Source of the DNA: CAYJNO01 sp964371715
Lineage (GTDB): Bacteria > Bacillota_I > Bacilli_A > Erysipelotrichales > Erysipelotrichaceae
Assembly (NCBI GenBank): GCA_964371715.1
Contig: CAYJNO010000001.1
Location: forward strand, 62,001-126,000
Direction: 5' to 3'
DNA: 64,000 nt
Both the position numbers and the translations under genes were made by a program. Positions 1-8,916 of this stretch are shown here, one piece after another. A model generated the notes under the pieces. It was not told the DNA's origin and did not search any database. It saw only the letters and a list, made by a program, of their open reading frames with translations. Positions within the stretch are counted from its first letter, which is position 1. Each line of letters starts with the position of its first letter.

Positions 1-443
1 CCAGATAATTCATTTGGCTTATGATCTAATCTATTACCCATATTTACATCAGTTAATAATTTTATAGCCCTTTGTTTTCTTTCTTTCGGACTAACTTTTG
101 CATAAAGCATTGGTAATTCTACATTTTTTAGAATATTAGTTCTTGAAATTAGATTAAAGTTTTGAAATATAAATCCAATATTTTTATTTCTAATTTCTGC
201 TTTTTCATTCTCTGATAAATCTTTTATATTATTTTCACTTAATACATATTCACCAACTGTTGGTGTATCTAGGACACCTATTATATTCATTAAGGTACTC
301 TTACCAGATCCTGATTCACCAACAATAGCAACAAATTCACCTTTATAGATATTTAAATCAATGCCATGTAATACCTCTAGTTCATTTTCTTGACCAATGA
401 AATAACTTTTTCTTATATTTTTTAATTCAATAACAGCTTCCAT
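1..443 (-). CDS. ABC transporter ATPase, MacB/LolD-like (partial)
   Basis: This is the N-terminal 147 residues of an ABC ATPase; the rest lies beyond the left edge of the window. Seen: Walker A GESGSGKST near residue 45, Q-loop FQNFNL near residue 100, and the sequence stops just inside the signature (NELSG). The start ATG overlaps the stop of the upstream adaptor gene (TAATG), so the two are translationally coupled. The pairing of a LolD/MacB-type ATPase with a MacA-like adaptor is the usual arrangement of tripartite-like peptide or drug exporters in Gram-positives, normally followed by a FtsX-type permease that would lie off the window. Substrate unknown; antimicrobial peptide export is a guess from the adjacent two-component system. 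Confidence 0.9.
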   Translation of the reverse strand, partial: MEAVIELKNIRKSYFIGQENELEVLHGIDLNIYKGEFVAIVGESGSGKSTLMNIIGVLDTPTVGEYVLSENNIKDLSENEKAEIRNKNIGFIFQNFNLISRTNILKNVELPMLYAKVSPKERKQRAIKLLTDVNMGNRLDHKPNELS

Positions 444-2005
444 TAATTACGGCCTCCTGGCATTTGACCTCCACCTAATGGAATTTGACCACCTGGCATC
501 ATATTTTCAAAATTTAAATTTGTTTCAACTAAAGCTTCTTCCATATTAGCACTTGATCTAATTATAAGTCCTTCATTTACTTCACTACCATATATTTCAA
601 TATAGTAATCATTAGATTCACCAGTAGAAACTTCTATTCTTTCAAATGATTCTTCTGTTTGCTCATCATTAACTTGTTTATAAACATATGTTTTACCATC
701 TTCAGTTTCAATTGCATCTATTGGTACCATATATACATCTTCAACTGCTGAAATCATAATATTTGCCTGAGCATTCATACCTATTAATAAGCCAGTATTT
801 TCATCTATTATTTCGATTGTAACAGTGAAAGTTGATGAAGTTGATCCTTGTCCTGATACTGATGCAACAGGTGATTTAGAAATCACTATACCATTTACTT
901 CACTTTCAATTGCATCACTTAAGATTTTAACAGTTTGGCCAATTTCAATTGAATGTATATCTGCTTCATCTACTTGTACTTCCATTTGTAAATTATTAGT
1001 ATCTGCAACTGTAATTAAATTCATCGTTGTTGAAGTATTAGAACCAACAGTTGCATTTGCTACAGTAACTGTTCCATTGCTTTCAGCAGTCAATGTATAA
1101 TTTTCTACACTTTCTAATAATGTATCTAATTGATCTTGATAGCTTTCTAATAATTGACTTGAATTAGTCTCAAGATTTTCTTTAGCATCAGCTAATTGAT
1201 TTTCTGCACTCAAATAAGTACTATAAGTAGTATCATAATTAGTTTTAGCACTATTATATGTCATTTCTAAACTACTATAGTTATATGTAGATTTAACAGT
1301 TTCTAAATTTGCTTTTTGCATGTTTAACGCATTATCCTTTTCAGTAAATATTATTGATGCATTATCATATATTGCTTGAGCATTAGCAATTGTTGTAGCA
1401 TCACCACTTGCATTTGCCTCATTCAATTGATTTTGAGCATTCCCTACATTAGTTAATGCATTATTGTATTCATTTAAAGCAAAATCATAACTTGCTTGTG
1501 CAACACTTATTGCATTTGTTGCGGCATCATATAACGCTTTTGAGCTTATATATATATCTTCTGTTCCATTCGCGGCAAAAACTACTCCCCATGCATCATC
1601 CTTTTTACTTAATGCCGTATCATATGCATCTTGTAATGAATTTTTTTCTTCTGCAATTTTATCGTTTAGTTCAACAATATCTTCACTAAGTTTATCTTGT
1701 TCTAATCTTATTAAAACATCACCTTCATTTACATAGTCTCCTACTTCTACTAAAACCTCAGATATTTTAACACCATTTACGCTACTTGAAACTGCAGTTG
1801 TGTTTGTTGATGAGATTACACCTGTTGATGAAATAACATCTTCAATTGATCCTTTTGATAAAGTTGTTGTTCTAATATAAGTATTTGTTACTGCCTCATT
1901 AGTTTGTGGTTTATTTATAAAGTTAAATCCAACTACACCTAATACACCTACACATATAATAATTACAATATTTTTTTTACTAAATATAGATTTTTTCTTA
2001 CTCAT
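443..2005 (-). CDS. MacA/HlyD-like membrane fusion (adaptor) protein
   Basis: This is a periplasmic-adaptor-type protein of about 520 residues anchored by one N-terminal membrane segment (IVIIICVGVLGVVGFNFI). Biotinyl-lipoyl-like halves flank a long Ala/Asn/Glu-rich helical hairpin (residues about 110-300), followed by a beta-barrel region, and the tail is Gly/Met/Pro rich (GGGQMPGGRN). It would link the ATPase/permease exporter to the outside. Two in-frame ATGs lie two codons apart. The AAAGGAG ribosome site is only 2 nt from the first (position 2011) but 8 nt from the second (position 2005), so I chose the second. Transcription probably starts at the divergent operator region shared with the response regulator. 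The coiled-coil hairpin is long for a MacA, so the exact family is approximate. Confidence 0.85.
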   Translation of the reverse strand: MSKKKSIFSKKNIVIIICVGVLGVVGFNFINKPQTNEAVTNTYIRTTTLSKGSIEDVISSTGVISSTNTTAVSSSVNGVKISEVLVEVGDYVNEGDVLIRLEQDKLSEDIVELNDKIAEEKNSLQDAYDTALSKKDDAWGVVFAANGTEDIYISSKALYDAATNAISVAQASYDFALNEYNNALTNVGNAQNQLNEANASGDATTIANAQAIYDNASIIFTEKDNALNMQKANLETVKSTYNYSSLEMTYNSAKTNYDTTYSTYLSAENQLADAKENLETNSSQLLESYQDQLDTLLESVENYTLTAESNGTVTVANATVGSNTSTTMNLITVADTNNLQMEVQVDEADIHSIEIGQTVKILSDAIESEVNGIVISKSPVASVSGQGSTSSTFTVTIEIIDENTGLLIGMNAQANIMISAVEDVYMVPIDAIETEDGKTYVYKQVNDEQTEESFERIEVSTGESNDYYIEIYGSEVNEGLIIRSSANMEEALVETNLNFENMMPGGQIPLGGGQMPGGRN

Positions 2006-2049
2006 TTTCATTTCTCCTTTGATTGACTACGTTAGTTTAAAACACTTTT

Positions 2050-2105
2050 CTTGAATGAACCTTGAAGTTTCTTAATTTTTTTTCAAGCTTCATTCAAGCT
2101 ATAAT
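2050..2105. promoter_or_regulatory. Divergent promoter/operator with 18-bp inverted repeat
   Basis: The left arm CTTGAATGAACCTTGAAG (2050-2067) is matched in inverse orientation by TTTCAAGCTTCATTCAAG (2081-2098), 16 of 18 positions. Each arm is itself a direct repeat of TTGAA or TTCAA spaced 11 bp, the spacing expected for tandem OmpR/PhoB-family binding. A TATAAT (2100-2105) lies directly beside the right arm in the direction of the response regulator gene, and a TAAACT-like -10 lies on the other side toward the adaptor. The likely binder is the response regulator encoded next door; this is inference. Confidence 0.65.
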
Positions 2106-2133
2106 GTTAGAATAGAAATAAAGAGGTATTAAT

Positions 2134-2805
2134 ATGAGAATTTTAATTATTGAAGATGAAGATGGATTAAGAAATGGTATTAAAACAATTTTAGAAAATA
2201 ATGGCTATAATGTTGATACCGCAAACAATGGTGACACAGGATTAGAATATGCTATGTGTAATATTTATGATCTAATTATTTTAGATATTATGATGCCCAT
2301 ACTTGATGGATATGCTGTATTAAAATTATTAAGACAAAATAAAATAAATACAACTACTCTATATTTATCAGCAAAATCTGAGTTGGATGATAAGCTATAT
2401 GGTTTTGATATGGGAGCAGATGATTATTTAACTAAACCTTTCGATGCAAAAGAATTATTAGCAAGAGTAAAAGCCTTAACTAGAAGAAATATTGATATTA
2501 TTGATACTAATCTTATATTTCATGATTTAACGCTAAATACATCAACAAAAGAGTTATATTCAAATAATAAAAATATCAAGCTTGGAGCTAAAGAGTTTCA
2601 ATTACTTGAATATTTAATGATCAATAAAAATATTGTATTATCCAAAGAACAATTATATGATAAAGTTTGGGGTATAGATGATGAGAGTGAATACAATAAT
2701 GTAGAAGTTTACGTATCATTCATTAGAAAAAAACTATTATTTTTAAAATCAAATGTACAAATAAAAGCTATAAGAAATTTAGGCTATAGAATGGAGATTA
2801 AATGA
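2134..2805 (+). CDS. OmpR-family response regulator
   Basis: This 223-residue protein has an N-terminal receiver domain with the acidic pocket IIEDED, phospho-acceptor Asp in LIILDIMMP (about residue 51), Thr/Ser in LYLSAKS and Lys in YLTKPF. A C-terminal winged-helix DNA-binding domain follows (LGAKEFQLLEYL, then NVEVYVSFIRKKL and AIRNLGYRM). It is the partner of the downstream kinase; the stop and the kinase start overlap as ATGA. It probably controls its own operon and the divergent exporter through the inverted repeat just upstream. Confidence 0.93.
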   Translation: MRILIIEDEDGLRNGIKTILENNGYNVDTANNGDTGLEYAMCNIYDLIILDIMMPILDGYAVLKLLRQNKINTTTLYLSAKSELDDKLYGFDMGADDYLTKPFDAKELLARVKALTRRNIDIIDTNLIFHDLTLNTSTKELYSNNKNIKLGAKEFQLLEYLMINKNIVLSKEQLYDKVWGIDDESEYNNVEVYVSFIRKKLLFLKSNVQIKAIRNLGYRMEIK

Positions 2806-3977
2806 TAAAAAAATTTAAGTTAAAAATATTTTTACTAACCTTTATATTATTGTCATTACCATTCTATTTATTATTCTACTTTACAGTATATGGTTCATTA
2901 CATATAGTTGAATTTGCTAATACAAACATCTTAAGAACTGTTACCCAAAATGGTCTAAGTATCATCAATAATGATAATCCATACACCAATGAAGATCTAA
3001 TACAAAAATCACCGATATATCATATCGACTTAAACACTTATGAAATAGAATCAACTAACTCAGAATATGATGAACAAATTATCAGCACAAATATAGACTA
3101 CATTATTAAAAATAATAGACCAAAAGGTAGTATTAATAGTTATTTTTATTTCTATGATAAAGAAAATAATGCTATTGCCATGAGAGACTTAACTTTTTTT
3201 AGAGCAAGTTATGATTTAATGAAAAATGATAATAACCATCTAAAAGTATTCGCTGCTGTAATACTTATATTAATTGCAGTTGCAAAGATTATTACATATT
3301 TTATTTGTAAACCAGTAGAAACAGCATTTAATCGTCAAAAACAATTTATAAATGATGCTTCACATGAATTAAAAACGCCTCTATCAATAATTTCACTCAA
3401 CCTTGAATTGTTACCAGATAGTAGTAAGCAATCTATAGAATATGAATATATGCATAGTGAAGTTAAAAGAATGGATCGATTAATAAAAGATTTACTTGAG
3501 AGTTCTAGAGGTAATGACTTTAATATTAAGTTAAACAAAAAAAATGAAGATATTTCTAATGCATTATATGAGATTGCACTACCACTAGAAAGTATAGCAT
3601 TTGAAAAAGGTATTAATATGGACATTAATATCGATGAAAACATCTATCATAAAGTTGATATCGAAAAATTAAAACAAGTTTTTGTTATTTTGATAGACAA
3701 TGCAATTAAATACACAAACAATGATAATAAAATTGAAATAAATCTAACAAAAAACAATAGAAAATTAACTTTTGAAGTAACAAATTATGGTGTTACAATT
3801 CCTAAAGAATATCAAAAATATATATTTGACCGCTTTTATCAACTTGATAAATCACGTAGTGAAAATAAAGGATATGGCCTTGGTCTATCAATTGCCAAAG
3901 ATATTATTAATAAGCATTGTGGCAAAATAACTTTAACTTCAATTGATAATAAAACAACTTTTAAAGTTGTTTTATAA
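2802..3977 (+). CDS. Sensor histidine kinase
   Basis: This is a membrane histidine kinase of 391 residues. A first membrane segment lies at about 9-30 and a second near 150-168 (VFAAVILILIAVAKIITYFI), bracketing an extracytoplasmic region of roughly 120 residues. The HisKA box is NDASHELKTPLS (phospho-His about residue 187), followed by the N box DNAIKYT, the F box FDRFYQ and the G2 box GYGLGLSIA. The G1 box is not the usual DxGxG (the sequence reads TNYGVTIP), a feature shared by many BceS-like or VanS-like peptide-sensing kinases. No HAMP domain is obvious. It forms an operon with the response regulator before it. Confidence 0.9.
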   Translation: MIKKFKLKIFLLTFILLSLPFYLLFYFTVYGSLHIVEFANTNILRTVTQNGLSIINNDNPYTNEDLIQKSPIYHIDLNTYEIESTNSEYDEQIISTNIDYIIKNNRPKGSINSYFYFYDKENNAIAMRDLTFFRASYDLMKNDNNHLKVFAAVILILIAVAKIITYFICKPVETAFNRQKQFINDASHELKTPLSIISLNLELLPDSSKQSIEYEYMHSEVKRMDRLIKDLLESSRGNDFNIKLNKKNEDISNALYEIALPLESIAFEKGINMDINIDENIYHKVDIEKLKQVFVILIDNAIKYTNNDNKIEINLTKNNRKLTFEVTNYGVTIPKEYQKYIFDRFYQLDKSRSENKGYGLGLSIAKDIINKHCGKITLTSIDNKTTFKVVL

Positions 3978-4004
3978 AAAAAGACTAACCATCAAAGATT
4001 AATC
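3976..4004 (-). terminator. Rho-independent terminator of the Cys-rich gene
   Basis: On the minus strand GATTAATC, a 6-nt loop and GGTTAGTC form an 8-bp stem (two G-U pairs) followed by seven T. The stem overlaps the stop codon of the Cys-rich gene. Read on the plus strand the G-U pairs become A-C mismatches, so it acts mainly on the minus strand. Confidence 0.6.
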
Positions 4005-4424
4005 TCTTAGAAAAAATGTATTTAAACAAGTATCACTTACTTCAAGACTTCCGCGCTTGATATTAGTGGTACTTTTTTCTATGTTATGATAATGAGTATA
4101 ACTATATTCATCTAAAGCTATATTATAATCTATATTAATAAAATTATATGAGTTTAACTTTTTAAGCATTTCTTTATTTTTCTTAATTATCTCATCATTA
4201 TCAATATCATCATCTAAATAGATAATATTTTCGATATTATCTATTTTATCATCTGACACTACTTGAATAAATGGCAAATAGTACTTTGACAATAAATCAA
4301 TTAAGAATTTAATATCATCATTATCTAGTTGATAATCATTATGACTCATACATCCATTTTTATTACCACAACATTTACCACAATGGTCTTGTTTACAATC
4401 AATTTTCTTTCCGCAATTACACAT
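3999..4424 (-). CDS. Cys-rich N-terminal hypothetical protein
   Basis: I do not recognise this 141-residue protein. The first 25 residues hold eight Cys and one His in clustered pairs (CNCGKK, DCKQDHCGKCC, GC), which looks like a metal- or Fe-S-binding knuckle. The remainder is acidic, with a mixed alpha/beta look (LDNDDIKFLIDLLSKYYLPF, INIDYNIALDEY), and a ninth Cys lies near the C terminus (SDTCLNTFF). There is no signal peptide or membrane segment. The gene starts one base after the metallophosphoesterase stop, with a ribosome site AAAGGAAA, so the two form an operon ended by the terminator at the 3' side. Confidence 0.75.
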   Translation of the reverse strand: MCNCGKKIDCKQDHCGKCCGNKNGCMSHNDYQLDNDDIKFLIDLLSKYYLPFIQVVSDDKIDNIENIIYLDDDIDNDEIIKKNKEMLKKLNSYNFINIDYNIALDEYSYTHYHNIEKSTTNIKRGSLEVSDTCLNTFFLRD

Positions 4425-4425
4425 T

Positions 4426-5274
4426 TCAATTTCCTTTACCTAATTCTATAATTACCAGCTCAAATAAGTTATTAAACCTAATTGGTATTACACTATCACC
4501 AAGTCCTCGACTAACAATCATATGTTTATCATCATCTGAATAAAGACCACTAGTATACTTGGGAAACCAACCTTGATTTGGTGCAAATAATGAACCAATA
4601 ATAGGAATTATTATCTGACCACCATGAGCATGGCCACATAATGTTAAATCGAGATCATATTTTAGATATGTTTCGTAATGTTCTGGTCGATGAGATAATA
4701 AAATATTATAGTCTTCACTATTTAAGTTTAATTCTTTAATATTATTTTCTGTTATTTTTATTCTTGTTTGATACTGATTTTCATCATTACAATATACTTC
4801 CTTTGTATTCATACATGGGTCATCAATTCCATTAATTACAATATATTCTTGTTCAATATATATCTTATGTGACTCATTACTTAATATATTTACTTCGTAT
4901 TTATTTAATATTTCTACTATATCATCATAATGATCACTACGCGCTTCATGATTTCCAGTAACATAATAAATATCAGCTATCTTTGCAATATCACCTATAA
5001 ATCTATCAATAACTTCTAAACTTGGCTTATAGTCATTTATAATATCACCACTAATTAGTATTAAATCGACATTTTCTTTTTTTATTAACTCGACTAATTT
5101 TCCATTCCATTCCTTATTATGAAAATCAGAAATATGAGCAATTTTATAGCCTTCAAATGTTTCAGGTATTTTATCACTATCAATATTATGATAACTGACT
5201 TCAATTGTTTTATTTGTCCAATATACCCACGATGTAAATATCACTATAAATATAAATAATGTAATTAATATCAT
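4426..5274 (-). CDS. Membrane-anchored metallophosphoesterase (YaeI-like)
   Basis: A calcineurin-like phosphoesterase of 282 residues with one N-terminal membrane anchor (MILITLFIFIVIFTSWVYW). All metal-site blocks are present: ISDFHN, SGDIIND, GNHE, LSHRPEHY and GHAHGGQ. This is the YaeI/YkuE-type layout, whose members act on membrane-proximal phosphodiesters such as UDP-diacylglucosamine-like substrates; the substrate here is unknown. I place the start at ATG 5274, behind GTGGAGAAATAAA. A longer reading would begin inside the terminator hairpin of the hydrogenase operon, which is implausible. The protein encoded at 39080-39958 has the same fold but has lost these residues. Confidence 0.87.
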   Translation of the reverse strand: MILITLFIFIVIFTSWVYWTNKTIEVSYHNIDSDKIPETFEGYKIAHISDFHNKEWNGKLVELIKKENVDLILISGDIINDYKPSLEVIDRFIGDIAKIADIYYVTGNHEARSDHYDDIVEILNKYEVNILSNESHKIYIEQEYIVINGIDDPCMNTKEVYCNDENQYQTRIKITENNIKELNLNSEDYNILLSHRPEHYETYLKYDLDLTLCGHAHGGQIIIPIIGSLFAPNQGWFPKYTSGLYSDDDKHMIVSRGLGDSVIPIRFNNLFELVIIELGKGN

Positions 5275-5319
5275 TTTATTTCTCCACATTGTCATATTAT
5301 AGCATAGTTTATCCCTTAT

Positions 5320-5355
5320 AAAAAAAATATAAGATAGCATAAGCTATCTTATATT
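5320..5355 (-). terminator. Terminator of the hydrogenase operon
   Basis: A 13-bp perfect stem (AATATAAGATAGC and its complement, 4-nt loop) begins 3 bases after the hndD stop codon and is followed on the minus strand by eight T. It closes the twelve-gene hydrogenase operon. Confidence 0.9.
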
Positions 5356-5357
5356 AA

Positions 5358-7112
5358 TTATTCTACGTTGAATCTTTTTTTGCCATTATAGTGTGTATGT
5401 AAAATTTCATGTGCTAGGTGTGAGCCTGGCTCTTCAAAGAAATTTTTATATAATGCTTGAATTTGTGGGTTATTATGTGATTTTCTAATTGCTAAAGATT
5501 TATCTTCATCATATAAAACATTAGCTCTTAGCTTTTTATAATCAATTGGATTTAATGCATTTTTTAAATTAGAAGGTATTATTGATTGTCCACCACCATT
5601 TACACATCCACCAGGACATCCCATGATTTCAATAAATGCGTAAGGTGATACTTTATTTTTTATATCTTCTAAAATTTGTTTTGCTGAAGTCATTGAACTT
5701 ACTACCGCTACTTTAATATCTTGGTTTGCAATATTTAATGTTGCTTCTTTAACACCTTTCATTCCACGAACTACTTCATAGTCAACTTCATCAAATGTTT
5801 TACCTTCTAAAACTTCTTTTACAGTACGGATTGCAGCTTCCATTACTCCACCAGTAGCTCCAAAGATAACACCAGCTCCACTGTATTCACCAAACATATC
5901 TTGATCAAACTCTTCATCTTCAAGACTTGCAAAATCAAGTCCATACATTTTAATTAGACGTCCAAGTTCTCTTGTTGTAATTACAGTATCAACATCTTTC
6001 ATTCCATCAATTACCATTTCAGGTTTATTGATTTCCTCTTTTTTAGCTGTACATGGCATTACTGATACTACATAAATATCTTTTGGATTAATACCTTTTG
6101 TTTTTGCATAATAAGACTTTAAGACAGCTCCAAACATCATGTGTGGAGATTTACATGAACTTAAATGTCCTAATAGCTCTGGATATTCGTATTCTGCATA
6201 TCTTACCCATCCTGGAGAACATGAAGTAATCATAGGTAAAATTCCTCCATTTTGTACACGATATATAAACTCTGTTCCTTCTTCCATAATTGTTAAGTCT
6301 GCAGCATAGTTTGTATCATATACACGATTAAACCCCATTCTTTTTAATGCTGCAACCATTTTACCAGTTACTCTTGTTCCAATAGGCATATCAAATTCTT
6401 CACCAAGTGAAGCTCTAATTGCTGGTGCCGTTTGAACAATTACATGTTTTTTAGGATCATTAATCGCTTCAATTACATCATGAATATTTTCTTTTTCCGT
6501 TAATGCTCCTACAGGACAGGCGATAACACATTGTCCACATTGCATACAGTTAACATCCTTAAAGCTTAAATCTAATGCTGGACCAACTTTTGTTTTAAAT
6601 CCACGATTCATGAACCCTAAAACTCCAATTCCTTGTACTTTTTCACAAGTTGTTACACAACGTCCACATAAGATACATTTTGAAGTATCTCTAACAATTC
6701 CATTTGCTTCATTATCAAAGCTAACTTCTGTTTTTTCCCCTTGGTAGCTAACTTCTCTTACATTTAATTCTTGTGCTAATACACGTAGTTCACAATCATT
6801 ATTTCTAACACAAGATAAACAGTTTTTACTGTGATTTGAAAGAATTAATTCAACAATTGATCGTCTTCCATCTAATACTTTTGAACTATTCGTTGAAATT
6901 TCCATATTTTCTCTAACAGGATATACACAAGATGCAACAAGCCCTGGTCCATTTTTTACTTCTGCTAAACACACACGACAGGCTCCAACTTCATTACAAT
7001 CTTTTAAGAAACAAAGTGTAGGTATCTTAATACCTGCTTGTTTTGCTGCATTTAAAATAGTAGTGTTTTCTTCTACCTGCATTGGAATATCATTTATTTT
7101 TATATTAATCAT
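5358..7112 (-). CDS. hndD: [FeFe] hydrogenase catalytic subunit (HndD/HydA)
   Basis: This 584-residue subunit makes or uses H2 at the H-cluster. Domains in order: a [2Fe-2S] plant-type ferredoxin with Cys in TLCFLKDCNEVGACRVC; a His/Cys [4Fe-4S] motif (HSKNCLSCVRNNDC); a two-cluster ferredoxin (CILCGRCVTTC and CMQCGQCVIACP); then the H-cluster domain and the small-subunit-like C terminus. H-cluster loops: L1 TSCSPGW (about 295), L2 VMPCTAKKEE (about 350), L3 EIMGCPGGCVNGGG (about 495). L1 has Ser where monomeric enzymes have the second Cys; I recall this variant from multimeric NAD(P)-linked enzymes. Together with HndA, HndB and HndC it matches the Desulfovibrio Hnd or Thermotoga HydABC electron-bifurcating type. 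No H-cluster maturases are in the window. Confidence 0.95.
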   Translation of the reverse strand: MINIKINDIPMQVEENTTILNAAKQAGIKIPTLCFLKDCNEVGACRVCLAEVKNGPGLVASCVYPVRENMEISTNSSKVLDGRRSIVELILSNHSKNCLSCVRNNDCELRVLAQELNVREVSYQGEKTEVSFDNEANGIVRDTSKCILCGRCVTTCEKVQGIGVLGFMNRGFKTKVGPALDLSFKDVNCMQCGQCVIACPVGALTEKENIHDVIEAINDPKKHVIVQTAPAIRASLGEEFDMPIGTRVTGKMVAALKRMGFNRVYDTNYAADLTIMEEGTEFIYRVQNGGILPMITSCSPGWVRYAEYEYPELLGHLSSCKSPHMMFGAVLKSYYAKTKGINPKDIYVVSVMPCTAKKEEINKPEMVIDGMKDVDTVITTRELGRLIKMYGLDFASLEDEEFDQDMFGEYSGAGVIFGATGGVMEAAIRTVKEVLEGKTFDEVDYEVVRGMKGVKEATLNIANQDIKVAVVSSMTSAKQILEDIKNKVSPYAFIEIMGCPGGCVNGGGQSIIPSNLKNALNPIDYKKLRANVLYDEDKSLAIRKSHNNPQIQALYKNFFEEPGSHLAHEILHTHYNGKKRFNVE

Positions 7113-7118
7113 TTATCA

Positions 7119-8915
7119 TTACCCCCAAACTACCGCATCGAAACGACAAGATTCTTTACATGCTCCACATTTAATACATTTTGCAGTATCAATAACATAT
7201 GCTTCTTTTCCAGGTATACCACTAATTGCATCAACTGGACATGCTTTTGCACAAAGTGAACATTTACGACATTTATCTTTAAGAATAATGTATTCTAGTA
7301 AGTGTTTACATACTCCTGCAGGACATTTTTTATTTTCAGCATGCGCTAAATATTCATCCTTAAATAATTTCATAGTTGATAATACTGGATTTGGTGCAGT
7401 TTGACCAAGTCCACATAATGAAGTTTGTTGAATTTTATAAGCTAATTCTTCAAGTTCATTTAATGTTTCTAATGAGCCATTACCTTCACAAAGACTTTCT
7501 AATAACTCTAACATTCTTTTTGTTCCAATACGACATGGACTACATTTACCACATGATTCATCTACAATAAATTCCATATAGAATCTTGCAACATCGACCA
7601 TACAGTTATCTTCATCTAAGACGATCATTCCACCAGATCCCATCATCGAACCTAATTTTTTAAGATTTTCAAAATCAATTGGTGTATCTAAATGTTCTTC
7701 AACAAGACAACCACCTGATGGTCCACCTGTTTGAACTGCCTTAAATTTTTTATTATTTAGACAGCCTCCACCAATTTCATAGATTACTTCTCTTAAAGTA
7801 ATACCCATTGGCACTTCAACAAGTCCTGTATTTGTTACTTTACCACCAAGTGCAAATACTTTAGTTCCTTTTGAATTTTCAGTACCGATACTTGCGAACC
7901 ATTCAGCACCTTTAACTAAAATTTGTGGTACATTAGCCATTGTTTCAACATTATTAATTACAGTTGGCTTACCCCAAACTCCTGATACTGCTGGAAATGG
8001 TGGTTTTGGTACAGGCATTCCTCTTTTTCCTTCAATTGATTGAATTAAAGCTGTTTCTTCTCCACAGACAAATGCTCCAGCACCAAGTCTAATTTCTATT
8101 TCAAAGTTAAAATCAGATCCTAAAATATTATTACCAATTAATCCATACTCTCTTGCTTGATCAATAGCTATTTTTAATCTTTCAACTGCAATTGGATATT
8201 CTGCACGAATATAAACATAACCATGATTAGCACCAATTGCATAACCAATGATTGCCATTGCTTCAATAATTGAATGTGGATCTCCCTCTAAAATAGATCG
8301 ATCCATAAATGCTCCTGGATCTCCTTCATCGGCATTACAGATTACATATTTTTGTTCGCTATTTTGATTTAATGCAAATTGCCATTTTGTACCAGTAGAG
8401 AATCCTCCACCTCCACGTCCACTTAGACCAGATGCTTTAACTACATCAACAACTTCTTGTGGAGTTAATTCACTTAATGCTTTAGCTAAACCTTCATAAC
8501 CATCATTAGCGATATACTCATCAATATCTTCAGGATTGATTACACCACAGTTTTTTAAGGCAATTCTTAACTGTTTTGCATAAAAGCCAATTTTATCAAT
8601 ATCAAAGATTTTCTCTTTTGTTTTTTCATCGATATCAGTAATCATTAAGCGTTCAACGACGCGACCTTTATAGATATGTTCATGAATAATTTCTCTAATA
8701 TCATTCTCTTTTACATTACAATAAAATACTTTATCTGGATGAATAGCAATGATTGGTCCTTTTTGACACAAACCAAAACATCCTGTTTTTATTACCTTAA
8801 CTTCATTATCTAATCCTAATTTACTAATTTCTTCCTTTAAATTCAAAAATAATAAAGTTGAATTAGAAGAATTACACCCAGTTCCTGCACAAACTAAAAT
8901 ATGTGTTCTTTCCAT
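7119..8915 (-). CDS. hndC: NuoF-like flavin subunit of bifurcating hydrogenase (HndC/HydB)
   Basis: This is the NAD(P)H- and FMN-binding subunit, about 598 residues. It begins with a thioredoxin-like [2Fe-2S] domain (CAGTGCNSS, GCFGLCQKGP). The NuoF core follows with the Gly-rich loop GRGGGGFSTGTKW, CNADEGDPGAFMDRS and GAGAFVCGEETAL, and the N3-type cluster motif SCGKCSPCRIG plus TSLCGLG. It ends in a two-[4Fe-4S] ferredoxin tail (CRKCSLCAKACP, CIKCGACKESC), the standard HydB architecture. I chose the ATG at 8915, preceded by GAGGGATAAG, over an upstream ATG at 8927 that overlaps the previous gene and has its ribosome site too close. It sits 6 nt before hndD. Confidence 0.94.
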   Translation of the reverse strand: MERTHILVCAGTGCNSSNSTLLFLNLKEEISKLGLDNEVKVIKTGCFGLCQKGPIIAIHPDKVFYCNVKENDIREIIHEHIYKGRVVERLMITDIDEKTKEKIFDIDKIGFYAKQLRIALKNCGVINPEDIDEYIANDGYEGLAKALSELTPQEVVDVVKASGLSGRGGGGFSTGTKWQFALNQNSEQKYVICNADEGDPGAFMDRSILEGDPHSIIEAMAIIGYAIGANHGYVYIRAEYPIAVERLKIAIDQAREYGLIGNNILGSDFNFEIEIRLGAGAFVCGEETALIQSIEGKRGMPVPKPPFPAVSGVWGKPTVINNVETMANVPQILVKGAEWFASIGTENSKGTKVFALGGKVTNTGLVEVPMGITLREVIYEIGGGCLNNKKFKAVQTGGPSGGCLVEEHLDTPIDFENLKKLGSMMGSGGMIVLDEDNCMVDVARFYMEFIVDESCGKCSPCRIGTKRMLELLESLCEGNGSLETLNELEELAYKIQQTSLCGLGQTAPNPVLSTMKLFKDEYLAHAENKKCPAGVCKHLLEYIILKDKCRKCSLCAKACPVDAISGIPGKEAYVIDTAKCIKCGACKESCRFDAVVWG

Positions 8916-8916
8916 C

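Noticed and set aside
5275..5340. N-terminal extension of the metallophosphoesterase
   Set aside because: It would start inside the hydrogenase operon terminator; a good ribosome site precedes ATG 5274.
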